Shown piece after piece: positions 45,220-56,579 of a stretch of DNA of 64,000 nt. Each line of letters starts with the position of its first letter. The stretch's first letter is position 1. The notes beneath the pieces were generated by a model. The model was not told the DNA's origin, did not search any database, and worked only from the letters and a program-made list of their open reading frames with translations. The translations under genes were made by a program, and so were the position numbers. Source of the stretch: Drechslerella dactyloides (lineage: Eukaryota; Ascomycota; Orbiliomycetes; Orbiliales; Orbiliaceae); contig JAGTWJ010000001.1 of NCBI GenBank assembly GCA_020064725.1, forward strand, positions 558,001-622,000. Direction: 5' to 3'.

Positions 45220-47932
45220 ATGATCTTACTGTCGAGGCTTCGATGGACACTGTCGAGAGCCCGATATCTAAGATTAAGCTTATCGAAACGGACCGACGGC
45301 CGACTGCCAGGTTATGCTTGCATGTAATATAGTATGTATATATACAATAATGAATTCAATTCATGAATCTCCATGACAAGTGGCTGCAGGCGACAACGTG
45401 GCTCGTCAGGGTATCACTTTGCCAAACACTTAAAGACAAAGATAACATCGCATCGCATCGCATCGCATGCATTATGTAGTAATATCACCCCTCATATATA
45501 TCATCCCTCGGCCATGCATAGTCACTAGCTCGGTAGACCTTTTTCCCCATGGCAAAAAGAGCGTGATCGGTCATTCCTGCCGACAGAGATGCATATGATA
45601 TGGCAAGGGCAAGCGCTTAAGTACAGTCCCAGCCTCAAAGTAAGTCTTTCACGCCAGTCAGGTACTTACTAGCCAGTCAAAATATGACCAGCTGCAGCGA
45701 AGCCTGCTTGGAAAGTTCCACCATACATTTTGGACAGTGGCATTCCCCCCTGCATACACACGTGTACATTACATGTGCATCAGGGCCGCAAGGGCGTTTG
45801 AGCAAACTTCTCGGATCGTCGAGGCGCTATTTGGCGAGCGCTGAGTAAGGATGTATTAGTACTCAGGTACTCTTTTCGCAGCAAGGGATCCCGGCTGAGA
45901 ATATATTGGTTGTGGGGTGCTACACCCTCTTTAATTTTGTCTACTGCCGGCCTAGTAGTCTCGAGACCGTCGGGCCTAGAGCTCTTTGCTATTATGTGTG
46001 CACTCGCGGTGATATTGGTGGTGCCGTTGTATATTTGAAGTATATTATGTGGAGTATCGCAGCTGGGGCTTCCGTGACGATTGCGATATCGATGTCGCTA
46101 ATTTTATAACCAAGTATTATAATCATGAAGCCTTAAGTTCTATGTAACGCCGTTCCTGAAGTAATCACAGTCTCAAACTTATCACCGAAGTTCCGCAGGT
46201 TTGATTTCAAGTTTCAAAGCAGCAGATCAAATGTAGCGGCAGTAGGAATCGGCCCTGCAACGTACCGAGTACGCTCTGCTTGGAGAGTAATTGAACCAAC
46301 TGCAGTCTGCCTTTGCTGCCATGCGCACGGCCGGCCACAGGGCCTGTTGCGGGTGAGCCTTTTGGCTCCAGTTTCCGCGATTTTTGTTGTCCACGATTGG
46401 ATGCTGGAAGCTGCAATATCCCAGCATCCAGGCCGTGCCGTCCAGGTACCTCAAGTGCGCTTCAGCTATCAAGCGTCACTTATTGGCCAAGGTCTAGTGC
46501 AATCCGAATGCTGTTTCAGCGTTTCAAACGAGAAAAAAACAAGTTTTCCTCAGCCGCGCAGCTGCAGCACATGGCGGAATTTTCTTCCTGCACCAGTGGA
46601 TCGTCCGTACCGGTACATTGCACAGTACATCAGCTCGGCAGACGGTATGTACCTGCTGTGGGCCGAGGACGGCCGTGCTGCTAAGCGGCGCACGTTGCTA
46701 TGGAATTTCCTTCCGTCTATTCTTAATTTTGACATCTGCATGTGCCATGCATGCAGGAGCGGTTTGCTCGAATGAAAATCGTCGACCGGGTTAACGTTAT
46801 TCCAATCCTTTCGGAACAGTAGGTCCTGATCATAACCGAAGTGCTGATGCCTGACCAAAGCGGCGTATTTGTGTAGCAGAGTGTAGCGAGCAGCCGGTGT
46901 AACTGGCCGTTAACGAGCCTCTAGATTTTCGCTGACTCTCGTTAGATTCCCTTCTGTCGGTGTTTTCGCCTAGTTCCAGAGCAGATGCAAGGACATCCTG
47001 ACGAAAATGCCCGTCGTCGTCTTACCGACACACACAGCCATCCACACCACCTTTTCACATCACGCAGAAAGCCAAACCCACCATCCAGGCTGAGGAAACT
47101 CGAAACCCACATCCCACGTTGTCGCCAAAGCCACGGTTCGTCCGAACCCCCGGCATCCCTGCACTCATCTGCCAACCAGCGGCGGGCTCGCTTAGCGATT
47201 CTGATAACTGGTGGAGCTTTCTCTCGTCCTTGCTGCCTGATTCGGCCGCCGGGCCCTGTCGGTGAGTGGGTCCCTGAGTTAGCGTGATTGTTCTACGATG
47301 GCGACACCAGTGAGCGGGCAGCTTCGCGGATGCGACTATACCTCGTACGGACGGATGGCGCAGAAGGTGCTTCTTCCTCTGTGACGCTCTGTGCAGGTTG
47401 TCTTAATGTATCATATGATATGACTGAGGAGCTGATGGATGGAGGGTCGCATGGCTGGAATGAACTATGTCTGGAGCATCGGTTTGCATGCATGCGCAAG
47501 TGAGAGGGTGCAATGAAATGCCCTGTCGAGATAATATAACGGGAGCCGTCAGCACCACCATCCCTTCGCCTGGACTTTGATCCTGGATTTGCCTTTCTAA
47601 ACTTCTGTCCTGTTCCTTTGGATCCAGCCTGCCTGTGTGTCTGTCTGCGTGCCCGCTCGATTCGAGGAGGCGCGGTCGTCTGTCTGTCCACGTTTGTAGA
47701 TTTGGTTGTCGATGCATTGATTCTTTCCCACCGACGCTCTTTCAACCCCCCAATGTAATCTCGTCATCCTTCCCACTGTCGTCGATATCGATACGATAAC
47801 CAACCCGTCATCGATCGGAGAGAGTCGAGAGAAGTCAGGCCAGCTACCTGCTGGAGCAGGCCGGCGTGCGCGTACATCGACTCCGGCGTGTGCTTCCTGC
47901 TGCTTTGGAATCCGACTGGTCCGTTACACAAA
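45220..47932. other. Long intergenic region
   Basis: About 2.7 kb without a supported gene. It holds a CATCG repeat (listed separately). Overlapping frames at 46200-47750 exist on both strands but show no family features. The last 500 bases probably include the 5' leader of the aspartic-protease-like gene. Confidence 0.45.
45446..45465. repeat. CATCG pentanucleotide repeat (four copies)
   Basis: Four perfect tandem CATCG units followed by a degenerate fifth. Confidence 0.85.
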
Positions 47933-50210
47933 ATGTTCTCCAACACCAACACAATTCCGCTGCTCGCGGTATCCTCGCTCCTGCTGCTTGGCCAGCTGTG
48001 CGAAGGACGCGCGATACCGATGCCGACTATCGCCCGGAGGGACGTTTCTGACACTGTCAGACGGGATCATGGCAACTATAGGCGGGATGCGAAAGGGCTG
48101 GTACAACCCATCTGGCTGGTATGTCGTCATACTGCTTATCCCATCCTTCCTACCTATGCAGACCTATAAGACAGAGGCATGGATTGACGTATGTGTGTAT
48201 ATACATATAGAGCGATGACGGTCTCATGTATTACACCAACGTGTCGTTCGGCACGCCACCGCAGCCGTTGACGCTGGCGCTGAGTATGACGGGCACGACG
48301 TGGGCACCGACGCTGCCGGCCGGCAAGACAGCCAAAAGCTTTTGCGCGGACAATGCCAATGCACTCGCGTGCGAGTATGCGCAGATATCAGGCTTCTGTT
48401 AGTTTATATTTCCGATACACATACCATGCTCTTCATTCACAGGATATCAGGCTAATACTCCGGTGTAAAGACACGATCCCCAGCTCGATAACGTACTCGC
48501 CAAAGGACAATGTCACCAGTCTGTACGTCGACAGCAAGGACACTGTATGTACATATGCTATTCAACTCGGTGTCTTACAAGGGGAATGCGATTTAACATG
48601 GTCGAATAACTAGATTAATGGCACTCAAGGCGTCGATACCATCAAGCTGGGCACTACTGCCCTCGCAAACGTTGGCATCGCCGTCGCGGAGGCCTGGCGC
48701 TCACCGCCGCAGTTGTCGCTATCGCCTACGCCTGCGACCAACGAGTCTGGCCCACAGCTGTTGGCTGTTCTCAAGCAGGCGCGCATCATCAATACGCTAA
48801 CGTACTCGCTGTCGTTTGGCAGTGCTGACGACGAGGGTAATGTCAACTACGGTACTGGCAAGATCAGCTTTGGTGGGGTCGATGAATCGCAGTTTGTTGG
48901 CGAGCTCGGTGCTTTTACGTCGAACGGGCCAGCGGCAGTTGTTCCCATGAGCGACGTGTACTGGATTGACGCCGCCGGGAAGAATGTGTCTATCGTCGAC
49001 GGGGGCAGTCAAGCCGGCCAGCTTGGTGTCGGGGAGATCTCACTGACGCCGTAAGTACCGTGCGAGATGCCATTCAGATATTCAAGCTAATGTACCATCC
49101 AGGTACCTTTGGCTGCAAGACTCCATGTTCGATATTATTGTCAGTCTGTTCGCCGATGCAACCAGGACGAACACGGGTGCCTACACTTGCAACTGCAGCG
49201 CGAATGTTCAATCACTACAGCTCTCTCTCGACAGAACCATGATCACCATCCCGTCTGCGATGCTACTCGAGGAGACCGCCTCGCCCGGTAACTGTATGCT
49301 CGCCATCCGTCCGCTGTCAGATTATACAGCCGCTACGACTGCCGACTACATCCTTGGTTTCCCCTTCCTTCGTGCCGCCTATACCGTCCTCGATCATACC
49401 AACGGTCAGACGCTGGTCGCCCCGCGCAGAGTCGTCACCGGTGCATCGGCCACCACGATCACGCCCATCGGTATTAACGATGCCGCCGTCTCAGCCTCCG
49501 GCGCCGCACCGGCCTCCACGAATGTGCAACCCGCCACAAACACCCTCACAGCCGCGCTCAGCCTGCAAACCAAGCCTTCAACAACCAAGACTAGCGGCGC
49601 TCCACGCACTACCACCTCCGGCTCGGTGCAACAACTTGGCTATCCCCGCCCAAGATACAACCTCGTCGGCCCCGTCGTCGGCGGCGTGGTCGGCGGCGTC
49701 GTCTTCATCGCCCTCGTCATCGTCTTCCGTCCGCTTGTCAAGGCCACCATCCGCCGCCGCCGCCGCCGTGACCGCGACGACCGCGAGATGGCCATGCAGC
49801 GCCGCCGCGTCTCGGACAGCACTATCATGGCGCCCATAGACGTGGCTAGCATCTCCGAAGGTGACGACGACGACGACGACGAAAAGGACGCCGAGCTGAT
49901 CGCTGCTGCCATCGCCATGTCGATATCCGACCACGGCGGTGATCCGCCGGATGAGCGCGACCCGGGCGAGGCGAAGCGAGATAGTATCACGATCGATATC
50001 CACGGGGGCATGGAGCCCGTAGACGTCAGCATGGTCGGCGTAGCTATCACCAGCCCACCAGAAGAAGAGACCGAAACCGAGACCGAGAGCGACAAGGAGA
50101 GCGAGGATGAGGGCGAGGACGAGAAGGTGAAGGAGGCGCCGAGAAAGGAGGAGGAGAATGAGACGAAGAATGCCACGACCCACCCAGATGATGGAGACGG
50201 GCAAAAATAA
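47933..50210 (+). CDS. Membrane-anchored pepsin-like protein lacking the first catalytic aspartate
   Basis: Five exons: 47933-48118, 48211-48397, 48471-48544, 48614-49050, 49103-50210; 663 aa, all phases closing. Residues 1-25 are a signal peptide (IPLLAVSSLLLLGQLCEG), followed by dibasic sites (ARRD, VRRD, YRRD). The pepsin fold is recognisable: YYTNVSFGTPPQPLTL, GTGKISFGGVD, and YILGFPFLRAAYTVLD near the end of the domain. Where active family members have Asp-Thr/Ser-Gly, this protein reads Ser-Met-Thr-Gly (about 87-90). The second site reads Val-Asp-Gly-Gly (Asp at about 278), so it is probably catalytically dead. A membrane span (VVGGVVGGVVFIALVIVF, about 483-502) is followed by an Arg-rich cytoplasmic start and a long acidic tail. 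Likely a plasma-membrane or wall sensor or scaffold; that role is inference. Confidence 0.85.
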
Positions 50211-50801
50211 TCGGAACGAACACGATATATAGTATCTACCGAAGCTGCATATATATTCGTGGTCCCTGCCGGCTGTCTACGCGCGGATTTTCACCGCGGG
50301 CGGACAGATAACTGGCGTCTGGTTTACGAGACAACGTCTAATTGGTCACTGATCTCTTAGACGGACCCTTTTCTTTTTATATACTATTTTACCGCTACAT
50401 TTCTCTTTCTTGTGCCCTTTTTACAATTTTTTTTTCCATTTGTATATTTTGCTGCTATTGCTGCTGCTGCTGCTGGGTGAGTACTCTCTGTCCTACCGTC
50501 GTATAGGCGGTAAACATACGCGGTCTGGGTGGAAGCAACTTCTCGTGCAGTGGTGCATGCAACTTGCAGTTTTACGATTGATGTCAGGTGGGATGGGTGG
50601 AGGAGTAACAAAGTCACATTAGTAGCGTGAGACAACGCTATGGATTGGACGGCGGGCGGTTAGGTAAAGGACGGTGTTTCTGGGCTTTAATTGAAGGTAC
50701 TGGTATCCTTTTAATGACTGATTGGAGGAGTCTTCTTGGTGTCCGATTTGACGCTCTATTCTTCATATTCTCTTCACTCGTTCTGCTTTCAACTTGGTTG
50801 A
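50211..50801. other. Intergenic; possible 5' parts of a small gene
   Basis: Contains a CTG repeat (about 50451-50475) just before a GTGAGT sequence, and an ATG at 50714 with a hydrophobic frame (SLLGVRFDALFFIFSSLVLL). Either could supply a 5' exon for the cysteine-rich exon that follows, but I could not find a splice that keeps both a start codon and a signal peptide. Confidence 0.35.
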
Positions 50802-51020
50802 TTTAACTCAGATATTTATTTAACTTGCGACTGTGCGGCAACGACTAGCTCTGACGCCTGCATGGGCGGATATGTGGGAGGTGGATGCACCATCTATCCG
50901 ACTTATGGGCAGCTGTGTATCAGCTGGCCATGGGGGCCGTTGGGTCAGGTGAACGTTCCGCCGGCAGTTTACTATAATAATGTACTTTGGTACAACGACA
51001 GATACCTGAACTGCATGTAA
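50802..51020 (+). CDS. Cysteine-rich terminal exon of a possible small secreted protein
   Basis: A frame open from 50802 to the stop at 51018-51020 encodes about 70 residues with six cysteines: LTCDCAATTSSDACMGG, GGGCTIYPTYGQLCIS, then a Gly/Pro/Tyr-rich stretch ending YLNCM. It is preceded by TTTAACTCAG (acceptor ending at 50811), a typical fungal 3' splice site, so it looks like the last exon of a spliced gene. The composition is unlike the AT-rich surroundings. The 5' part was not found, so the gene may be incomplete, misread or a pseudogene. Confidence 0.4.
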   Translation, partial: FNSDIYLTCDCAATTSSDACMGGYVGGGCTIYPTYGQLCISWPWGPLGQVNVPPAVYYNNVLWYNDRYLNCM

Positions 51021-51996
51021 AATAAATTCGTAGAAAAAGCTCTAGCAATCAATAAAAGTTACATGCAATTTGTTATATATATACTGAGTTCAATATTTCT
51101 TATAAAACGTCTACGTAAGTGATAATCAGTAGCTTTATAATTAACGTATACCCATCAGCCGGCTTAACCCTTCTCCTAAGCAAGCGAGGATTCCGCATCT
51201 GGTTAGCCAGTATAGTTTATCGTGCAAACTGTGCCCATGAAGTTGGCACACATGTCATACGTCTTGTACACTCTTCAGCTGGCCAGCTGCCCAATTCCAT
51301 CGCACTCGCGATCCAATGCTGTAATTCGACAGATATGATGTTGTAGAGGTGCCACAATTGAGACAAGAGGAACGCTTCAACATGCGTAGCTGGATCCAGC
51401 TGGTACCTCTTATAATTAGTATTCCTTTTGAGATCGGTACCTTTTTTCTCGGATTTCGTGTCACGACGGTATCGGCACTGCGCGTATGTGCGCCGATTTC
51501 GTAACTTTCACGCGAATTACCAGTCTGTGATGTTGGAAATCTTCGAAACGGCAGTCATTACAGTGGCTCGCGCTGTACTTTCCAGGAACTGGCGGCGTGA
51601 GACCACTTAATAAATGCTCGGTTCTGCACTGCGGATATAAGTATAGCTTGTATAATCAGGGTCTCAAAACAGGCGGCAACGCCATCTGATGAAATAAACT
51701 GTGGGCCGGTCTCGCAAGCCAAACCCACTCAGTTCCATGGGAGGTTTTCACCCCCAGGTCTATGTCTTAAATTTTAACAAAACCGGAAAATATAAAGGAG
51801 GTGAAGTAATAAAAACAGACAAATAGAAAGGATATCGAGAAGACCCCAACAAATTCAACGAAGCCGAAGCCGTAACTCCATGGTATATATATCGTAGGTA
51901 GAAATATAAGCCCCATATGTAAAATCGGCGGAGAGAGAATAACATGATTACAAGATTGAATCGAAGGGGAACTGGGGATTACCCAGAAATGTACCT

Positions 51997-52034
<38 letters not shown>

Positions 52035-52211
52035 TCAACTGGTCGCGAAGGACCGGTGTGAAAAATACAGAAAACGCTGAATCAAACACGTCATGGATCC
52101 CGAGATAAATTTCGTTTCGTGGTGAATCAGTCAATCAGTTAGTGGTGGAGAGTTACCTCCCTGGATACTATATGAAATCTGTGAGATGCAGTCGGTCGGT
52201 CGCAACAGGGC
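51021..52211. other. Intergenic
   Basis: AT-rich 3' flanks. It contains a run of 32 adenines (listed separately). No gene supported. Confidence 0.5.
52001..52032 (+). repeat. Homopolymer run of 32 A
   Basis: Thirty-two consecutive A on the plus strand, about 180 bases beyond the 3' end of the Anp1-family gene. It may be a relic retroposon tail, but no target-site duplication or internal promoter was seen; assembly length may be inexact. Confidence 0.9.
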
Positions 52212-53624
52212 TCAAGCATCGGAATGCATCGTCCGCCATTGCCCTCCGAGTGTGTAACACGCATATCCCATCCTCTGCGCAATAAAGCACAGGCCCTCCG
52301 TTTCGACGCCGTCCTCGCCATCGTGACCCCACTGTGTGCCGGATACCGAGTATACGGAAAACGCGAGACCTTCACGCAGCAGCTCCGCGCGGATATACAG
52401 CGCCGTTCCGCCGACCGCGTCGAGCCTAACGAGCTGGTCGTCTCGCGTGTCTTGTATGAGCTGGGAGAGTGCCTTGGCCCAGTGCCTCATGCCCGGGAAG
52501 CGCCTCCCTTCATGAATGGCATTTAGCTCTCTATTTGTAGGGCGGTAGCCGAAGCCCGCCCAGGCGTTGCGGTCGTAATCCATCCATCCGTTAGCCTCGC
52601 AGCGGAGGGTGAGGAGGCCGATTGGTAGTGGGGTGAATGCTGTTGATTCAGCTATGGCGGATGCGCTGGTGGTGCTTTGGGTCGCCTTTTCGCTGTCGCT
52701 GGCTGTCGCACTCTTCTTGGGAGCGCTGGTTCCTGTGCCCGTGACTGTATTTGTGCTGCTGGCTGCGGTGGCAGTAGTGGAGGGAGCATTCGGTATCTGT
52801 TTACTATCCCTGAGGTCCACGTACTTGACGATGTCGCTGATGTTCCGCTCGATAGGAATGCTCCCCAAGTTTACGAACCGCTCGAAGAGGCCCTTCGGCA
52901 GCTCGTAGACGTCCGCGTCCAGCCAGATGACATGCTTCACCGCCGGCGTGAGCACCTGATTCGAAAGGAAATTACGCACTCGCGCGATATGTCGTCGCCG
53001 GCGGCACTGAAATGCTTTATCTTTACTATGTCGTTCCTTTCTTGAAATGCCCTTGCCCGGTTCGGCATCGCCGGGTAACGAAGACATGTATATGACATCT
53101 GCGCGGGCGAAGGGCAGATCGGTTGCGGACGCCAGCTCGTCGACGTAGGCGGCGTAGGCGTCGCGATCACTGACTAGTAAGCCGAGGTGGACGGAGGACG
53201 GTGGGAGTTTTTGTTCACGTATACGGTCGATATAATCGATGAACTGCCACTTGCGGGGCGTACCGTGCGTCATGCGGCCCCATGATGAGGTATCGTTGGT
53301 GATGGTGAGAACGAGAGTGAGGTTTGCGTGCGGCGAGTTGCGCGAATAGTCGTCGTGCTCGGTGCGGAAGACGGTACGAAGGAGGGACGGGTCGTCATGC
53401 ATCTGTCGAACGTGAGGATATAGAGGATGCTGCTTCGGTTCCCAGCGTACATGAGGGGCGGTGGGTTGGTCGAAGCGGGAGAATGAGAGAGGGTATACGT
53501 AAGCCAGCAGGAGGAAGGAGACGAGGAAGACGACGGCGAAGAAGCGAAGAGAGCCGCGGCTGGCGAAGGGGAAGAGTAGGGGAGAGAAGAAAGACGAACG
53601 AGCGGACCGTAGGAACATGGCCAT
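52212..53624 (-). CDS. Anp1-family mannosyltransferase (GT62)
   Basis: A single minus-strand exon of 470 aa. Residues 28-46 (RFFAVVFLVSFLLLAYVY) form a signal anchor, giving the type II Golgi topology of the family. The luminal part shows the Anp1/Mnn9/Van1 hallmarks: RARNFL-like (IARVRNFLSN, 213-222), the metal-binding DAD (VIWLDADVYELP, 232-243), NGWMDYDRNAWAGF (345-358), GRRFPGM (373-379), VGGTALYIRAELLREGLAF (404-422) and GHDGEDGVETEGLCFIA (433-449). It should act in elongation of the alpha-1,6-mannan backbone or related outer-chain mannosylation in the cis-Golgi. Residues 278-330 are a Ser/Thr/Ala-rich low-complexity insertion between the DAD block and the C-terminal half. Which of Anp1, Mnn9 or Van1 it matches cannot be told by eye. 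Confidence 0.92.
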   Translation of the reverse strand: MAMFLRSARSSFFSPLLFPFASRGSLRFFAVVFLVSFLLLAYVYPLSFSRFDQPTAPHVRWEPKQHPLYPHVRQMHDDPSLLRTVFRTEHDDYSRNSPHANLTLVLTITNDTSSWGRMTHGTPRKWQFIDYIDRIREQKLPPSSVHLGLLVSDRDAYAAYVDELASATDLPFARADVIYMSSLPGDAEPGKGISRKERHSKDKAFQCRRRRHIARVRNFLSNQVLTPAVKHVIWLDADVYELPKGLFERFVNLGSIPIERNISDIVKYVDLRDSKQIPNAPSTTATAASSTNTVTGTGTSAPKKSATASDSEKATQSTTSASAIAESTAFTPLPIGLLTLRCEANGWMDYDRNAWAGFGYRPTNRELNAIHEGRRFPGMRHWAKALSQLIQDTRDDQLVRLDAVGGTALYIRAELLREGLAFSVYSVSGTQWGHDGEDGVETEGLCFIAQRMGYACYTLGGQWRTMHSDA

Positions 53625-56579
53625 CCCCCCGAGTATCTTATAGTCCCAGTGGCCGACGCAGGCAAGTCTGGCCTCGAGACTAAGTATCTTATTGACGGTA
53701 ACGAGTGTAGTTGTGTAGGGAAAACTTTTCGAGGTTTAAAGTTCGACGATCGACAGGATACCCTCGAGAGGGCCGCACACGCGAAAGTCAGCTATATATG
53801 AGCGTCCATGAATCGGCAAGCGCACGGCGTTAAATCGTGACGCAAAATTAAATTTTAAATTTAAAAGCAGGCGTGGGTAGTAGATCAGGAATATTGAAAA
53901 AGAGTGTTGTCACTGTTGTAGTTTGTGAAGCCGTCGGCGGGCGCTGGCAGTTGGCGATAGTAAACCGATAGAAGGGAACGCCTGGAAGCTTATCAAAAAT
54001 AATCCCCTGGGACTTTTTGGCATTTATATTTTTTTTTTCTCCTCCCATATCGAAAGAGAGATAGTACAATACGGCCCTGGCTGGACTGGCAGCTTTGTTT
54101 CTCGTTTTGAGTCTGCTAGCCTTGATTTACCAGCGGGAGCGCCCCGTGGCCGCGTCATCCACCCCAGGGACTCTACTGCAGAGATAGAAGTAAGCTTGCT
54201 GCCAAGAAAAGCTTGTTTTCTTCCGTCCTAGTCAGGATGCCCCGTTGGATTGCAAAAAAAAATTCTGACAGCGGAGCAACTGGTTCATAGTGGGAATCGT
54301 TCGACGCTGTTGGCCCTGATGCTCTCGTCGGTCAAGCGATGTCGTCCTGTAGGTGTTGGCCATTGGGGATGATATCAACTAGCCCGCAGCTCGCGAAAAT
54401 CTTGGCCAGGCTTTGGATGAAATCAGATACTGCTTGGCTTGGACCCTCCTTGCATCATTTCGACAAGACGACTGCCGCTAGTTAGGCCAAGTCGTCGCAA
54501 TAATCATCCATCGTGGCCAGGCTGGGCTGCGGGAAGGCTGTCATCTTACAAAGTAAGCACACACCCCTTTTATCACGCCAGCGGTATATATATCAGCGTA
54601 GACCAGCCAGCACGGTGGAGAGCAATTCAAACGTCGCATTGCGCATTGCGCGGCCGCATGAGGTAGAATGATTCGCCAGAAACGTACGACGGTGCCCTCT
54701 GCAACATCGTAAAGCCGTCTAAATCAAAGCCAGCGATATAATGCTAACCGTGATAATATTATGTATGGTGCCATTATATGTCACTCTCTGATAAATATAC
54801 GTCCTGTATTGAATCAATCATTCCACGAACCCCTCGACCCCATCCTGCACTTGCACACCACCCAGCCGTAATTTCCATCTGATTCTCGTTGCAACATTGG
54901 TTGAGTTGCGAAGCCTCAGAGCCATCAGCTTAGCTTAGGATTCAGTCTGACACCAACAAAGCTTAGCAACGTGCGCTAAAACTAGGCTAGTGTCGCGGCT
55001 GCTTAGGATTCTTTCTTGCGCTGCTCATCCCATTCGAACGCGTTCGATAGCCCCACCCCGAGACCCCAGCGTCAACTCTTGGGACGGATTTAGACCTTCC
55101 GGGTCTTAGTCTCACTTGGCAGACGTGGGTGATCTTTCAACCGGCCCGCGCTAGCATATTGTTAACCCAATGATGCACGAGCTACAGAACTCATCATCTT
55201 GCGCTCCGGTCAAGGTTCCTTGGGCCTTCTCGTTCCTTTGGAAAGACTTGGACGGGAAATCCATTCCAAGCAGGCTATCCCTGGCTGCAGCTTTGACTTC
55301 TCTGACAGGATTTCGAACTTTTAAGACGAGATTATGCACTGATAATGGGTTCGAATCATAAGTTCTTGGGTGCGCTGGCTGTGCGGAAACCCCAAGCCGG
55401 CTGATTACTTTCGATCACGATATTTTCCACCTGCAGTGCAACCTCACGGCATCACCAGCGCGCGAATTTACCCCCACTCTGATAACGAGATTGTAACTCA
55501 AACTTCGACATTTTCCACAATTGGACCACTTTCACGCAACATCGCACATACACAGTAGACTGCGCCGATAACGAACACGCGTATATCCCGCTCGGGGCGG
55601 CGCGCTCAGGTAGTCCTACCCTAGGCCCTGTTGACAGGTATATTCGGGCGCCGACGGCCTTCATGCCCAGACTTCGGTGTTTTCTATGCAATGCAAGGTT
55701 TCCTCTCTCAGCAGTATGGAACGTCGCCAGCAATCACAAATCGGAACGCAGGCATAAAGTGATTCCGCGGTAAACCAAGCGATTTATATAGTCAGCCAAC
55801 CAGTCGCGATTCACTGACATACACCTGCCCAAATGAACCAAAACGCTCGCTGGCGGAGCCAGAAGGTCTTTCTTTCAGCGCCGCTATGACTAGCTCGTTT
55901 GGCCTAACTCACAAACAGCTGGTCTAGTCTCGGGGGCTAGTCGGAAGCGCCAGCGGGAACTTTCAGCATGCGCCGTGCGACGTTTCGCTGTCAAAGCCAC
56001 ACTAAGCTGCGACCATGTCGGGATTTTTGCTCGTCCTGCTAACCGGCTCTGTATTGGTTGACAATATAAACAGACAGCATGCCCGAGAATAGAACAGATT
56101 CGTCTCGTCAATCTTGGGGCGCTCACAACGTTACCACTGACGGCTGCAAACTATCCGCGATGTGAAGGTGGAATACAGATTTCGATAGACTTAAAGTGCG
56201 AATGTCAAATGCGCATGCAATCCCGATCTCAAATGGACATGCGAACCCCACGTCCGATTTCACAGCAAGGCGTAAGGCTTTGTCCAAACTTGGTATAATT
56301 GGATTGATTATGCAGCCTCATGCGGCAATTCACCCAAGACGTAAATGCGAATGCATCTTGGACTGTGCACACCGCAGCCTATAGTAGTACTCTGATGCAT
56401 CTCGGTCCCGCCATCAGGGCAGCGTTCATCCAGCATAGTAAACACTCCCCGAGGCAGCAGCAGCAGCAATGAACAACTTCAGTGCGCTCAGCGCCCTAAC
56501 ACAGACCACAATATCCTGAGCATATTTTTCCAAAATTACTTGAGTACATATATTTACAGACATCCGTATGCGGACTGTA
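53625..56579. other. Long gene-poor intergenic region
   Basis: About 3 kb without a supported gene. AT-rich palindromic patches lie near 53845-53870. Frames stay below about 95 codons and have no family signal. Confidence 0.5.

Noticed and set aside
46200..47750. Several frames of 70 to 150 codons on both strands
   Set aside because: Mutually overlapping, repetitive in Arg/Ser or Cys without pattern, and no family signal.
50410..50478. Leucine-run signal-peptide-like stretch (CTG repeat) before a GTGAGT donor
   Set aside because: No in-frame ATG upstream; the leucines come from a CTG microsatellite.
55347..55358. GGGTTCGAATCAT, similar to a tRNA T-loop
   Set aside because: No matching acceptor stem, D-arm or anticodon arm could be found around it.
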